The position numbers and the translations under genes were made by a program. A DNA stretch of 64,000 bases, taken from contig NZ_CP025785.1 in NCBI RefSeq assembly GCF_003076595.1, positions 402,398 through 466,397 on the forward strand, read 5' to 3'. The notes below the pieces were generated by a model, which was given only the letters and a program-made list of their open reading frames with translations, was not told the DNA's origin and searched no databases. The DNA comes from Candidatus Borreliella tachyglossi (GTDB lineage: Bacteria > Spirochaetota > Spirochaetia > Borreliales > Borreliaceae). Shown one piece after another: positions 20,999 to 30,576 of this stretch. Numbering within the stretch: position 1 is the first letter of the stretch; the number at the start of each line of letters is the position of its first letter.

Positions 20999-22477
20999 TT
21001 AGTAAGATTTTGCAAATAAAACAAGATACTTAGCTTCTGTATTGCAATAAATACAGGTTAAATTATCTAGAGACCTATTTTTAAAATCTTCAGGAATACA
21101 TCGTATTGTAGCTTTAGTATCACTCTTAATACTCTCTTCACACATCTCACTTCCACACCATGAAGAGAGTACAAATCCTAAATGCTCGTCAATATAGGTC
21201 TTAAAAGTAGCATAACTGTGCGCACCAACACCCATGATTTCTTTGGTATTAAGATTTCTAAACTCTAAAGCCCTCCTAAATAAATCACACTGCATACTCT
21301 CAAGCTCATCTTTAAGCTTAGATGACAACTCTTTAACAGATACCTGATACTTAGAAGTTTTGTCCTTATCTCTTCTTGCAATGGTGACACAGCCCATAAG
21401 AATATCATTAGACCCTACTTCAATTCGTACTGGAATGCCCTTAAGTTCCGCAGAAGAAAATCTAAATCCTGGAGAATTTTTGATATCCTTATCAATATCA
21501 ACTCTAAATTTTTCTCTCTTTAAATGTTCAAAAATGGTAGTAGCATACTCCAGAATTCTTCTATTAACTTCATCATCTCTTTTAAAAATAGGAATAATAA
21601 TGAGCTCAATTGGTGCTATCTTTGGCGGCAATATCAGCCCCTTATTATCAGAATGAACCATAATCAATGCTCCAATCAACCTAGTTGACACTCCCCAACT
21701 AGTAGCAAAAACATGCTGCATCTCGCCTTTTTTATTTTGAAACCTAACATCAAAAGCTTTTGCAAAATTTAATCCCAAATAATGAGATGTTCCTGCTTGC
21801 AAAGCTTTTTTATCTTGCATTAACGCCTCGATGGTATACGTAGCCACAGCTCCAGCAAATCTTTCCTTTTCTGACTTTTGCCCACAAAATACAGGAATAG
21901 CTAAATAATCTTCAATAAATTTTTTATAAAGGTTTAAAATAAACAATGTTTCACTCTCAGCTTCCTCCTCAGTCTCATGTGCAGTATGCCCTTCTTGCCA
22001 CAAAAACTCAGTAGTACGTAAAAACGGTCTTGTTCTCTTTTCCCAACGAATAATATTTGCCCACTGATTAATTTTAATAGGCAGATCTCTATAAGACTTT
22101 ACCCATTTGCTGTACATATTCCAAATAATTGTCTCAGAAGTGGGTCTTAAAACCAAAGGCTCTGCCAATACTTCGCCACCAGCCGTTGTTACAACAGCAA
22201 GTTCCGGTGAGAATCCCTCAACATGTTTCTTTTCTCTTTCTAAAAATTCATAAGGAATAAGTAATGGAAAATATGCATTCTCATGTCCCGTCTCCTTAAA
22301 TTTCTCATCAAGGACGCCTTTAATTCTCTCCCAAATAGCATACCCATAAGGCATAATAACCATACAACCTTTAACAGGACTATAATCAACAAGCTTTGCC
22401 TCTTGTACTATATCTAAATACCATTTGGAATACTCCTCTTCTTTTGAAGCAATAAAATTACCCATAAACCTCGCCAT
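20999..22477 (-). CDS. proS: Prolyl-tRNA synthetase, archaeal/eukaryotic type
   Basis: 492 residues. A class II synthetase of the short type without the bacterial editing insertion. Visible are the N-terminal FMGNFIASKEEEYSKWYLDI, motif 2 (FLRTTEFLWQEGHTAH), the LRPTSET block, the anticodon-binding domain (IIPIFKRDDEVN), and a C-terminal zinc-like domain with Cys pairs (CGSEMCEES, CIYCNTE) ending in Lys-Ser-Tyr, typical of this type. An ATG four codons later is an alternative start. Borrelia are known to carry this archaeal-like form. Confidence 0.97.
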   Translation of the reverse strand: MARFMGNFIASKEEEYSKWYLDIVQEAKLVDYSPVKGCMVIMPYGYAIWERIKGVLDEKFKETGHENAYFPLLIPYEFLEREKKHVEGFSPELAVVTTAGGEVLAEPLVLRPTSETIIWNMYSKWVKSYRDLPIKINQWANIIRWEKRTRPFLRTTEFLWQEGHTAHETEEEAESETLFILNLYKKFIEDYLAIPVFCGQKSEKERFAGAVATYTIEALMQDKKALQAGTSHYLGLNFAKAFDVRFQNKKGEMQHVFATSWGVSTRLIGALIMVHSDNKGLILPPKIAPIELIIIPIFKRDDEVNRRILEYATTIFEHLKREKFRVDIDKDIKNSPGFRFSSAELKGIPVRIEVGSNDILMGCVTIARRDKDKTSKYQVSVKELSSKLKDELESMQCDLFRRALEFRNLNTKEIMGVGAHSYATFKTYIDEHLGFVLSSWCGSEMCEESIKSDTKATIRCIPEDFKNRSLDNLTCIYCNTEAKYLVLFAKSY

Positions 22478-22511
22478 TGCTAAAAATTTTAGTAACTACT
22501 CATCATAAAAC

Positions 22512-23222
22512 TCAATATTTATGCATTTCAACCATAAAACGATTATATTTGTTTCCCGAAAAATCTATCATAGTTTTCTCTACAACAAAAACAATGCCAT
22601 CTTCCTTGGGAAACAAAAAAATCTCCTTGATTTTATAATCAAGAACATTTTTCCTATAATAATTTTCTCTTCCTATACACTGTATGTCTTTAATCCGAAC
22701 ACCGTCATCCTCAACGGATAAAGAAATAGTGAAAGCAGAAGATCTTAGATAATCTCTAGATGTCTTATTAAGTGCAACTAGATATCTCTTTCCTGTCAGA
22801 AAATCAATAAAATCCAAAGAATTCTCTATGGAATCCCCATGTTCAACATAAAGATAAATACTCCTACCCTTTTTTAGATGATTTATTTTAAGATCCTTGA
22901 CCCTATAATCAACTATTTTCAAAAGCTCATAAAGACTCTTCTCAGCAGTATCAGTATGATCAATATGCTCATTGAAAATCCTAGTATATACTCCATGTTT
23001 TACAAAATCATTCCTCCAAACATCTACAAAATACACCTTGGAATAATATTTCTCACCCTCAAAGCCATATTCACCAAACATAAAATACAATCCATCATTC
23101 GAAAATCCTAAGTTTTTGAAAAAAACACCCCCTCCAAAGCATAGAGAAGAACAAAAACAAAAAAACAAAGCAAAAAATCGTCTAGATATAATTCTTCTAA
23201 TAAAATTACAATCAAAATCCAT
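22512..23222 (-). CDS. Predicted secreted protein, DUF2259-like
   Basis: 236 residues with an N-terminal hydrophobic leader after a basic start (RRIISRRFFALFFCFCSSLC) and a likely cleavage before FGGGV. The mature N-terminus FKNLGFSNDGLYFMFGEYGF resembles the spirochaetal DUF2259 secreted family as I remember it. It follows proS on the same strand after about 35 bases. Function unknown. Confidence 0.65.
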   Translation of the reverse strand: MDFDCNFIRRIISRRFFALFFCFCSSLCFGGGVFFKNLGFSNDGLYFMFGEYGFEGEKYYSKVYFVDVWRNDFVKHGVYTRIFNEHIDHTDTAEKSLYELLKIVDYRVKDLKINHLKKGRSIYLYVEHGDSIENSLDFIDFLTGKRYLVALNKTSRDYLRSSAFTISLSVEDDGVRIKDIQCIGRENYYRKNVLDYKIKEIFLFPKEDGIVFVVEKTMIDFSGNKYNRFMVEMHKY

Positions 23223-23769
23223 AGCTTAAATTTATATTCATATTAGAAATATGTCAAACATATTTTTAATATGAATCTTTGCTATAATATTTACTTTGAT
23301 AAGTTAGTTTAAAATTATATTTGTATCTTACAATAGATTTTTTAAAAAAATATCTAGGAAGATATTTATAGATTTAATCATAGTATCGAGGCATCAATTA
23401 GCACAGAATTTATGCCAAAAATTTAAACTAAAAGATAGATTTATGAATGCCGTTAACAATTTTCTATCCACTAATTTTAAAGAATCAAACTCTATGCCAT
23501 TAACACTAACAGGATGTTAACTTGTATTATTTTGAAATTTACTCAAATTTAATAATACTTCACAAATTTCTGAAGGACAATTTTAGTTTTATGACTAACA
23601 ACTGTCAGAAACTTTTTAGTATTAATAATCTCTTAACACTAAAAAGTTATATAATAAAAACACTTATATACACATTAACTACCAGATATCTGCTTTATAA
23701 CTTATACTTTATAGAATATAATTCTAGCAATTATATATGCTTGATTAGATATAAGTTAAAGGAGAATTT
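23223..23769. other. 547-base gap without a convincing gene
   Basis: AT-rich spacer between divergent genes. The only notable content is a plus-strand stretch open for about 70 codons (roughly 23305-23521) that encodes VSRHQLAQNLCQKFKLKDRF and then MNAVNNFLSTNF before a stop. It has no ATG or SD at its head, so it may be a gene remnant or chance. A TATAAT-like region (near 23705-23720) precedes the next gene and probably holds its promoter. Confidence 0.5.
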
Positions 23770-24372
23770 ATGAAGATATTGTTAAAAGTAACTATGATTT
23801 TATCACTAGCAAGCTTATCTATTGCTAAGGAAGTTGATCCATTAAATCTTGACAAGATATTAGTAGAGAAAGAAAACTTAAATAAATTATTTGGAATAGG
23901 TTTTGGGATTGGAAACCCTATCACGAATATCATACTTTCTTTTCCATATGTAGATATCGATTTTGGATATGGGGGATTCAATGGTCTACATCCTAATAAT
24001 TTTACGCCTTATCTTATTTTCGGAATTGATGTCTTATTCAGAGAGGAACTTTATCATAATATAATAATGACTGGTGGTGTTGGAGTAGGCATAGACTGGT
24101 CTCCAGTAAAATCAACAGATTCAGGCCCTGCGGGTGCTCCAGAAGAAAAAGGTGATAATAAAGAGGGAGAATTTTTATCTCCCGCATCCAACAATAGGTT
24201 GGGTATCGTACTAAGACTTCCTATTTCATTAGAATATAGTTTTTTAAAGAATCTCGTAATAGGATTTAAGGGCATGGCAACAATTGGAGGAACAATGTTA
24301 ATCAGCCCCATAACATTCGAAGGAGCGAGATTTGGGTTTTTTGGTATCGCATTCATAAAAATATATATATAA
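23770..24372 (+). CDS. Outer-membrane beta-barrel protein, BB0405-like
   Basis: 200 residues with a signal peptide (MKILLKVTMILSLASLSIA). The body carries glycine-rich amphipathic strands (FGIGFGIGNPITNIILSFPY, DIDFGYGGF, GVGVGIDWS) and a C-terminal FEGARFGFFGIAFIKIYI strand ending in a hydrophobic residue, typical of an outer-membrane barrel. A loop of about 30 residues rich in Gly/Pro/Glu follows GIDWS. Its position and paralogy to the next gene match the BB0405/BB0406 pair of Lyme Borrelia, surface proteins reported to bind factor H and laminin respectively. AAAGGAG precedes the ATG. Confidence 0.85.
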   Translation: MKILLKVTMILSLASLSIAKEVDPLNLDKILVEKENLNKLFGIGFGIGNPITNIILSFPYVDIDFGYGGFNGLHPNNFTPYLIFGIDVLFREELYHNIIMTGGVGVGIDWSPVKSTDSGPAGAPEEKGDNKEGEFLSPASNNRLGIVLRLPISLEYSFLKNLVIGFKGMATIGGTMLISPITFEGARFGFFGIAFIKIYI

Positions 24373-24382
24373 AGGAAAGCTA

Positions 24383-25069
24383 ATGGGAAAAAACACTCAA
24401 AAGATATTGATCTTACTAGCAATGTTTAACTTACACTATTTTACGTTCTCTAAAGATAATGATCCATATATAATTAAATGTAATGAAGAAAATGATGGCA
24501 CCACTTGTATTACAAATGGTGAAGACACCATCCCAAAACCTAAAATCCCAGCTAAGAAGAAACCCAAAGTTATTCCTATTATACAACCACCCATAATTAA
24601 ACAAGAAAAAACTCCATATAATTCATTCTCAATAGGAATAGGAACAGGCAGTCCTGTAGCAAATATTTTAATCTCGGTGCCTTATGCAGACATAGATTTC
24701 GGATATGGAAGCTTTTTTGAGTTTAATCCTGACAATTTTAAGTCTTACTTTTTATTTGGTATCGATCTAATCTTTACAAAACAAATAGGACCAAGTGTAA
24801 CAGTCGGAGGAGGATTTGGAGTTGGTATAGACTGGTCTAAGGTAGATCTAGTACCTCCTGGAGGTTCAGACACTATTACCTATGAAAGAATAGGAACTGT
24901 GGCTAGGTTACCCTTAGTAATGGAATACAAATTTGCAAAAAACTTGTCGGCAGGATTCAAAGTTTACTCTGCACTTGGTCCAACCATATTGCTCACAAAA
25001 CCAAAAATATTATTCGAAGGAACTAGATTAAAATTCTTTGCAATTGGGTTTTTCAAGTTCTCAATATAA
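24383..25069 (+). CDS. Outer-membrane beta-barrel protein, BB0406-like paralogue
   Basis: 228 residues, cotranscribed with the preceding gene (10-base gap, AAAGGAAA SD). The leader is less clear (TQKILILLAMFNLHYFTFS) and is followed by a Lys/Pro-rich linker (PKIPAKKKPKVIPIIQPPII) absent from the neighbour. It then shares the barrel motifs SIGIGTGSPVANILISVPYA, DIDFGYG, GVGIDWS and FEGTRLKFFAIGFFKFSI. It probably arose by tandem duplication. Surface exposure and ligand binding are inferred from the family. Confidence 0.83.
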   Translation: MGKNTQKILILLAMFNLHYFTFSKDNDPYIIKCNEENDGTTCITNGEDTIPKPKIPAKKKPKVIPIIQPPIIKQEKTPYNSFSIGIGTGSPVANILISVPYADIDFGYGSFFEFNPDNFKSYFLFGIDLIFTKQIGPSVTVGGGFGVGIDWSKVDLVPPGGSDTITYERIGTVARLPLVMEYKFAKNLSAGFKVYSALGPTILLTKPKILFEGTRLKFFAIGFFKFSI

Positions 25070-25108
25070 ATAATAAATTTTTCACTAAAATCAAAAGGTT
25101 AGTATTTG

Positions 25109-26224
25109 CTAACCAGAGTATGCAATAAAGATTGTCCCACCTCCACTAATTAATAATTCTTCATTACATACTCCTATAAATGCACTTTCACCTTTCTTAA
25201 GATAAAAATGGTCATTTATCTTAATTTCTCCATTAATGACTAGTAACACCATCGTACCATCTCTTTTAAAATAAAGATTTCCATTAATATCTCTTTGCAA
25301 CAAGCTTAAATTAGTACCTGGGAGTTTAAATACATTAAAACCCCCAATATTCTCACCTCTGAGTAATGAAAACATTCCCTCCTCAAACCTACCAACCTTA
25401 AGCATCTCATTCTTATCAACATATTTAGTAGTAAGCCCCGCTCTGATTACGTTATCAGAATTAGTCATAAGTTCAAGGCATTCGCCCCTAAGATACGCAT
25501 GCACTTCTTGACTCTCAGTATAGAGAACCTCACCTGGATTTAATTTAAAAATATGCATTCCTAAAAATACTAAAAGTCCAATATCTACCCCATAAATCTT
25601 ATAAATCTCATTAAACCAATAAGCTCTAAACTTATCTATAAAATCTAAATTTTCTTGCGCTCTTGCTATAACATCCTCAATCTCACCTCTTTGCAAATCA
25701 AATATATTGCTTATAAATTCTTTATGGGTCGTAAAATTAAAATCTAATTTCAATTTTTTATATATATTTTTAATTTCAAATAGAGGTAAAAATCCCTTAA
25801 GAGCATAAAAATCACTTAAAGCATAAACAAGTTCTATTTTTGGATTCTCATCCTTATAAATTCTTCTAGGGTCATTAATATTTACTCCCTTATCATTCTC
25901 AAGCTTAAAGCCTGTCAAGGCAATCTCTTTTGAAGGATGTATTTGGATTGACAAAGGCCTCTGGGCTGAGAGCACTTTAAATAAAAAAGACAACTCATTC
26001 TCATTTCCCAAAAGTTCTCTGTGATGCTTTAAGAAATCATAAAGGGAGCGATATCTGCCTTCAACTGATATCTTACTAGAAAATGTCTTATGTGCTCCAA
26101 GCCACATCTCAGCTTTAGGAAGGCCATCTTCTTTTTGTCCCAAAAGAGAAGGGATGAAACTAGTTCCACCCCAATCGTATTCTTTAATCTCATTTTTCAT
26201 CAAAAATATATTATCAACTCTCAT
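25109..26224 (-). CDS. manA: Mannose-6-phosphate isomerase, class I
   Basis: 371 residues. It interconverts mannose-6-P and fructose-6-P, using one Zn2+. Motifs include the N-terminal KEYDWGGTSFIPSLLG, the metal site SIQIHPSKEIA (Gln and His), NPKIELVYALSDFYALKGF (Glu), and EVHAYLRGECLELMTNSDNV. The ATG overlaps the PTS gene stop by 4 bases (ATGA), so import and isomerisation are coupled in one operon. A small hairpin spans its stop (25097-25114). Confidence 0.96.
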   Translation of the reverse strand: MRVDNIFLMKNEIKEYDWGGTSFIPSLLGQKEDGLPKAEMWLGAHKTFSSKISVEGRYRSLYDFLKHHRELLGNENELSFLFKVLSAQRPLSIQIHPSKEIALTGFKLENDKGVNINDPRRIYKDENPKIELVYALSDFYALKGFLPLFEIKNIYKKLKLDFNFTTHKEFISNIFDLQRGEIEDVIARAQENLDFIDKFRAYWFNEIYKIYGVDIGLLVFLGMHIFKLNPGEVLYTESQEVHAYLRGECLELMTNSDNVIRAGLTTKYVDKNEMLKVGRFEEGMFSLLRGENIGGFNVFKLPGTNLSLLQRDINGNLYFKRDGTMVLLVINGEIKINDHFYLKKGESAFIGVCNEELLISGGGTIFIAYSG

Positions 26225-28092
26225 TTAGATTCCCTAGCTTTCAAAGATTTTAAAAATATCACTAAAATTGTTGCTACAGCAACACCTGCAACTATTGCAA
26301 TAATAAATCCTAACTTATTATCAACCACAGGAAGAACTATCGGGCCTCCATGAGGCGCATGGCTTGCAACTCCCAAGAATGCCGCAATAATACTTGCAAC
26401 AGCTCCTCCAGCCACTATTGAGGGTAAAACCCTCGCAGGATCACTAGCAGCGAAAGGAATAGCACCCTCACTAATACCAATAAAAGAGATTAAGAATGAT
26501 ATTTTCCCAGATTCTCTCTCTTCTTCCTCAAATAACTTAGGCACAACCAAAGTAGCAAGTCCCATAGCCATAGGAGGAACAGGAATAGCTGCTGCAACCA
26601 TACCCATTATTTGTGGAACTTGAGGAATCATAGCAACACCAAAAAGGAATGCAACCTTATTAAAAGGTCCTCCCATATCAATAGCCACCATTGAACCAAG
26701 TATTAACCCAAGAAGCACCTTTCCTAAAACACCAGAAGTTTCTGAATTACTTTGCAAAGATTTAAGGCCATTCTCAAGCAATGTCATAAATTGGGCAATA
26801 TATCCACCAACATAAATCATAAAAAACCCTATAATAACAGTACTTATTAAAGGAATTACAAATATAGGCATCACGGGTCGTAGCCATTCAGGAACCGTTT
26901 TTTTTGCTATCCATCTAGCAACAAACCCTGCCATAAATCCTGCAAGTATTGCCCCTAAAAATCCTGCTCCAATATCTCTAGCAAGAACACCTCCAACAAG
27001 ACCTGGTGCAAGACCTGGCTTATCGGCAATTGCCATAGCAATAAACCCTGCAAGTATTGGCAACATCATACCAAAAGCCACAGCACCAATATCTGTAATC
27101 GTCTTATAAAAAGGATATTCAACAAAATTTGGTCCATCAGGGCCAACCCCAGCCAATGATATTCCAAGAGCAATCAAAATACCACCACTTGCTACAATTG
27201 GGATCATGGGAGACACGCCACTCATTAAATATTTATAAAGAGTAGATTTACTCTTCTTGGGTGTATCTTTTAAATTAGCATTCACATTCTTGTAATTAAA
27301 TATTGGAGCATTAAATGATTCCTTAACAATATTTTCTATATTATTTATGGCCTTTGCAGTTGAAACCTTACAAACCTTCTTCCCATCAAATCTCGCTTCA
27401 TCAACATCCTTATCAACAGCAAGTATTACCACATCAGCAGATTCAATATCTTCTTCCGTCAGAGCATTTTCAATGCCAATAGAGCCCTGAGTCTCAACTT
27501 TAATGCTGTAACCTTGTTTCTTAGCTTCAGCTTCAATCTTCTTAGCGGCAATATATGTATGTGCAATTCCTACAGGGCAAGCAGATACAGCCACTATTTT
27601 TTCTGATCTTGAAGAACTTACAACATCCTCTGTAGCAGCCTTTTCAACATTTTCCACATAAGCATAAATTTCATCAGGATTGTTTACAGTTTTTAAAATA
27701 TTTTTAAAGTCATCGTTTTCAAATAATTTAGCTATAAAAGCTATTGACTTAATATGTTCATTACCTTGTTGTCCTTTTGACATACAAATTAAAAATATCA
27801 AATTAACAGGAGGGTTATCATCAGACCAATCTATCCCATCACCTTTTATGTAAAGCAATGAGACAAAACTTGTTTTAACAACATCCCCTATAAAATGAGG
27901 AATAGCAACTCCATTCTCCCAAGATGTATCACCAATATTTTCTCTATCAAGTATGCCCTGAAGAAATCCATTCCTATCATCCGTATAACCCTTTTCACCG
28001 ACTTTATCTACTAAAAAATTAATTGCATCTTCTTTAGATTTTATTTCATCTGATATAAAAATAAGTTCTCTTTTCAAGAAATCCAAAAACAT
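26221..28092 (-). CDS. fruA: Fructose-family PTS enzyme IIABC
   Basis: About 623 residues in one chain. It has a IIA domain (residues 1-145, phospho-His in WENGVAIPHF), a IIB domain (about 165-265, phospho-Cys in VAVSACPVGIAHTYIAAKKI) and a membrane IIC domain (about 290-623; GVSPMIPIVASGGILIALGI, GFISEG-like ISFIGISEGAIPFAASDP). It imports and phosphorylates fructose or mannose. The ATG at 28092 is chosen over an in-frame TTG at 28101 because AGGAGG is only 1 base from the TTG. The coupling to manA suggests mannose as a substrate. Confidence 0.95.
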   Translation of the reverse strand: MFLDFLKRELIFISDEIKSKEDAINFLVDKVGEKGYTDDRNGFLQGILDRENIGDTSWENGVAIPHFIGDVVKTSFVSLLYIKGDGIDWSDDNPPVNLIFLICMSKGQQGNEHIKSIAFIAKLFENDDFKNILKTVNNPDEIYAYVENVEKAATEDVVSSSRSEKIVAVSACPVGIAHTYIAAKKIEAEAKKQGYSIKVETQGSIGIENALTEEDIESADVVILAVDKDVDEARFDGKKVCKVSTAKAINNIENIVKESFNAPIFNYKNVNANLKDTPKKSKSTLYKYLMSGVSPMIPIVASGGILIALGISLAGVGPDGPNFVEYPFYKTITDIGAVAFGMMLPILAGFIAMAIADKPGLAPGLVGGVLARDIGAGFLGAILAGFMAGFVARWIAKKTVPEWLRPVMPIFVIPLISTVIIGFFMIYVGGYIAQFMTLLENGLKSLQSNSETSGVLGKVLLGLILGSMVAIDMGGPFNKVAFLFGVAMIPQVPQIMGMVAAAIPVPPMAMGLATLVVPKLFEEEERESGKISFLISFIGISEGAIPFAASDPARVLPSIVAGGAVASIIAAFLGVASHAPHGGPIVLPVVDNKLGFIIAIVAGVAVATILVIFLKSLKARESK

Positions 28093-28271
28093 AATCCTCA
28101 AGCCTCCTAAAAATCCCTAAAATAATTGTATCACAGCACAAAAACTAAACTTGGATAACCTTACTATTAAAAACATTAGTAATAAAAGACATATTATCAC
28201 GAATTAAAACTAAATCTATTAATTTTAATCTAAACCAAATCCTCTTCTTTATTTCCAGTTTATTTTATATT

Positions 28272-28931
28272 ATGGAATCTAATTTTATGAAAATAATACT
28301 CAAACTTTATTGTATCTTAATATGTGCGATTTTGCCTTCATTAAATGCAGTGCAAGAAACAATCGATATAAATAATAAAGAAAGCTTATCCTTAGAAAAA
28401 AAATCAAATAAGACTACAAACAATTTCTTCTTAGTGGAAAGAGGTTTTATCTATTCAACAGGTACAGGACTTGGAACCGGATTTTTCCTAAATTCAATAA
28501 TAAATCACCTAATATTTAGACCTTATTATGTGTTTGCAACTAATAATTTTGATTTCCTGGCTGTTGCTATGATATCAATTAGTGAAGACTACAATATATC
28601 CAAAAAAATTAAGTACTCAACCTCTTATATCGGAGCAGGAGTAAACTGGCATATGGCAAACTTGGTACCAAAAACAAAATACTTCTCATCTACTGTAGGA
28701 ATTGGAGGAAGATTTTACCTTTCAACAAATTTTATAGGAGACTTCAAATTTTACGAAAAATTACCTTATGTAATAGAGCCTTATATATTTATTGAGCTCT
28801 CCACAAAAAAATCTATACCTTATTTCAGCATATATTCAAGAATTGATTTTTTATTTCTTGATACATTCAATATTTCTTTTGATTGTGGTATTAGATATAA
28901 TTTTAAAGATACCAAAGAGGTAGAATCATGA
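28272..28931 (+). CDS. Probable outer-membrane beta-barrel protein, distantly like the 23770/24383 pair
   Basis: 219 residues with a signal peptide from the internal Met 6 (MKIILKLYCILICAILPSLN). The mature part has STGTGLGTGFFLNSIINHLI and SYIGAGVNWHMANLVP, echoing the GIGTGSP and GVGIDWS motifs of the paralogues near 24000. Further alternating strands follow (YFSIYSRIDFLFLDTFNISF, DCGIRYNF). The stop overlaps the next start by 4 bases. No SD is evident for either Met. The barrel assignment is by pattern only. Confidence 0.6.
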   Translation: MESNFMKIILKLYCILICAILPSLNAVQETIDINNKESLSLEKKSNKTTNNFFLVERGFIYSTGTGLGTGFFLNSIINHLIFRPYYVFATNNFDFLAVAMISISEDYNISKKIKYSTSYIGAGVNWHMANLVPKTKYFSSTVGIGGRFYLSTNFIGDFKFYEKLPYVIEPYIFIELSTKKSIPYFSIYSRIDFLFLDTFNISFDCGIRYNFKDTKEVES

Positions 28932-29809
28932 AAAAGAAGCTAAAATTTCTGCTTTGTTGCTACATATTAATCCTACTAGGATTTTTATTTTTTCATCAAA
29001 ATCCCAAAATTCTCAATAACATTAAAGAAATAGTTTCTAACTATTTAGAAACACTTAAATTCAAAATTCATACCCCTTTAAGTTCAATTGAGCTTAAAGA
29101 AGAACACCTCTTGCCAAAGGGATATCTAACTACTCAGGTGCTACATAAAAAATACTATTCCTTAGGATATGCTGAGAGTGCAAGACAATCAGAATGGATA
29201 GCTTACCATTTAAAAAGAGAAATGGTCGAACTAGCCTTAACATTGCTTAAGGAGAAAAAAATAAAGAGAAGTAATAAATTCTTTGAAGATAAAGATATTA
29301 AAGGAATCTCTCCAAAGCTCAACGATTACCTAAAGAGTGGATATGACAGAGGACATATCGTTAGTTCTGCTGATATGTCTTTCTCTGAAAAGGCAATGAG
29401 AGAGACCTATTTCCTCTCAAACATATCGCCTCAAAAAAAAGAATTTAATTCTGGAATTTGGTTAAAACTTGAAAAATTAGTTAGAGAATGGGCAATCTTA
29501 AAAGGAAAGCTTTACATTATTAGCGCAGGAATTTTAACAGAGAATAAAGGGTTTATTGGGAAAAATAAAATACTGGTGCCAAAAAATTTTTATAAAATAG
29601 TGCTATCATTAAATAATGATAATTCTTACGATATAGTGTCTTTTATTATTCCAAATGAAAAGGCCAAAGACTCAGAATTAAGAAATTATACTGTGAATGT
29701 ACATTTAATCGAAGATAAAACGAACATTGATTTTTTTGAAAAACTTGATGCTGGAATAAAAAAGATAATTAAGATGAAAAAAGACTCGTCTCCTTGGAAA
29801 TTTAGATGA
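28928..29809 (+). CDS. Exported DNA/RNA non-specific endonuclease
   Basis: 293 residues. An N-terminal membrane anchor or signal (LKFLLCCYILILLGFLFF) is followed by a nuclease domain of the Serratia/NucA family. The catalytic motif reads YDRGHIVSSADM (D-R-G-H), then FLSNISPQKKEFNSGIWLKL with the Mg2+-binding Asn. These enzymes cleave DNA and RNA outside the cytoplasm; a nutritional role in nucleotide scavenging fits a purine auxotroph. It overlaps both neighbours by 4 bases. Confidence 0.9.
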   Translation: MKKKLKFLLCCYILILLGFLFFHQNPKILNNIKEIVSNYLETLKFKIHTPLSSIELKEEHLLPKGYLTTQVLHKKYYSLGYAESARQSEWIAYHLKREMVELALTLLKEKKIKRSNKFFEDKDIKGISPKLNDYLKSGYDRGHIVSSADMSFSEKAMRETYFLSNISPQKKEFNSGIWLKLEKLVREWAILKGKLYIISAGILTENKGFIGKNKILVPKNFYKIVLSLNNDNSYDIVSFIIPNEKAKDSELRNYTVNVHLIEDKTNIDFFEKLDAGIKKIIKMKKDSSPWKFR

Positions 29810-30576
29810 AAATGCCCTTTATCAAATTAAACATTTTCTTGTTTACAATTTTTGCCTTAGGAATAACTGTTTTATCAATATTTATACATTATGCAAACTC
29901 CAATATAAACTTTTACACCTATCTGATCAAAATCTATGACCGAGACTTATTGATTTTGATCAATAAATTCTTTATCTTCAGTGTCGGAATACTAGGTTCT
30001 ATTTGGGCATATATCAATTATAAAAGAACAAATAATATACAATTTGTATTTTTTTATTACTTTATCAGCTCATATATATTTGAACCTCTTTCAATCTTTA
30101 AGTATTATTTTCTAAATGAAATATTAAGTCTAGAATTTTACTATTTCATGAAACTTTATCACTTTATAACCGTATTTTCATTGCTGAATTTATTTTTCCT
30201 CAGTCTACATATATGTGATTTTCAAATAAAATCAATAACTTATACCACTTACTTGATTTTAACTTCTGCAATCATCTACAGCTCTTTAGTGCCTATTAAC
30301 GCATACGATTATAATCATATGCATGATTTCCTTTTTGCAACAGGGAATCATAGATTCCATGTTGATTTATTCTTATTGCTAATATTAATAAATTTTTTAG
30401 TAGCATCTTTAAGAAAAGCAAACCTTAGCTACTTATTACTCTTTGTATCAATGGCTCTAATTGTATCTGGAATTTACTTTAATTCAATCGAAATTCCTTA
30501 TGCTTTCATTACAATCTCAATAGGAGTACCACTATACCTAAGAGAGTCAGGAAAGCTTTTCTTCTACTGGCTATAA
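29806..30576 (+). CDS. Integral membrane protein of unknown function
   Basis: 256 residues with about seven hydrophobic segments (for example LNIFLFTIFALGITVLSIFI, VDLFLLLILINFLVASL, LLLFVSMALIVSGIYF). A charged loop with NAYDYNHMHDFLFATGNHRF contains several His residues. It is the third gene of a 4-base-overlap operon with the nuclease. Its end overlaps the convergent next gene by 6 bases. No family recognised. Confidence 0.7.
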   Translation: MKMPFIKLNIFLFTIFALGITVLSIFIHYANSNINFYTYLIKIYDRDLLILINKFFIFSVGILGSIWAYINYKRTNNIQFVFFYYFISSYIFEPLSIFKYYFLNEILSLEFYYFMKLYHFITVFSLLNLFFLSLHICDFQIKSITYTTYLILTSAIIYSSLVPINAYDYNHMHDFLFATGNHRFHVDLFLLLILINFLVASLRKANLSYLLLFVSMALIVSGIYFNSIEIPYAFITISIGVPLYLRESGKLFFYWL

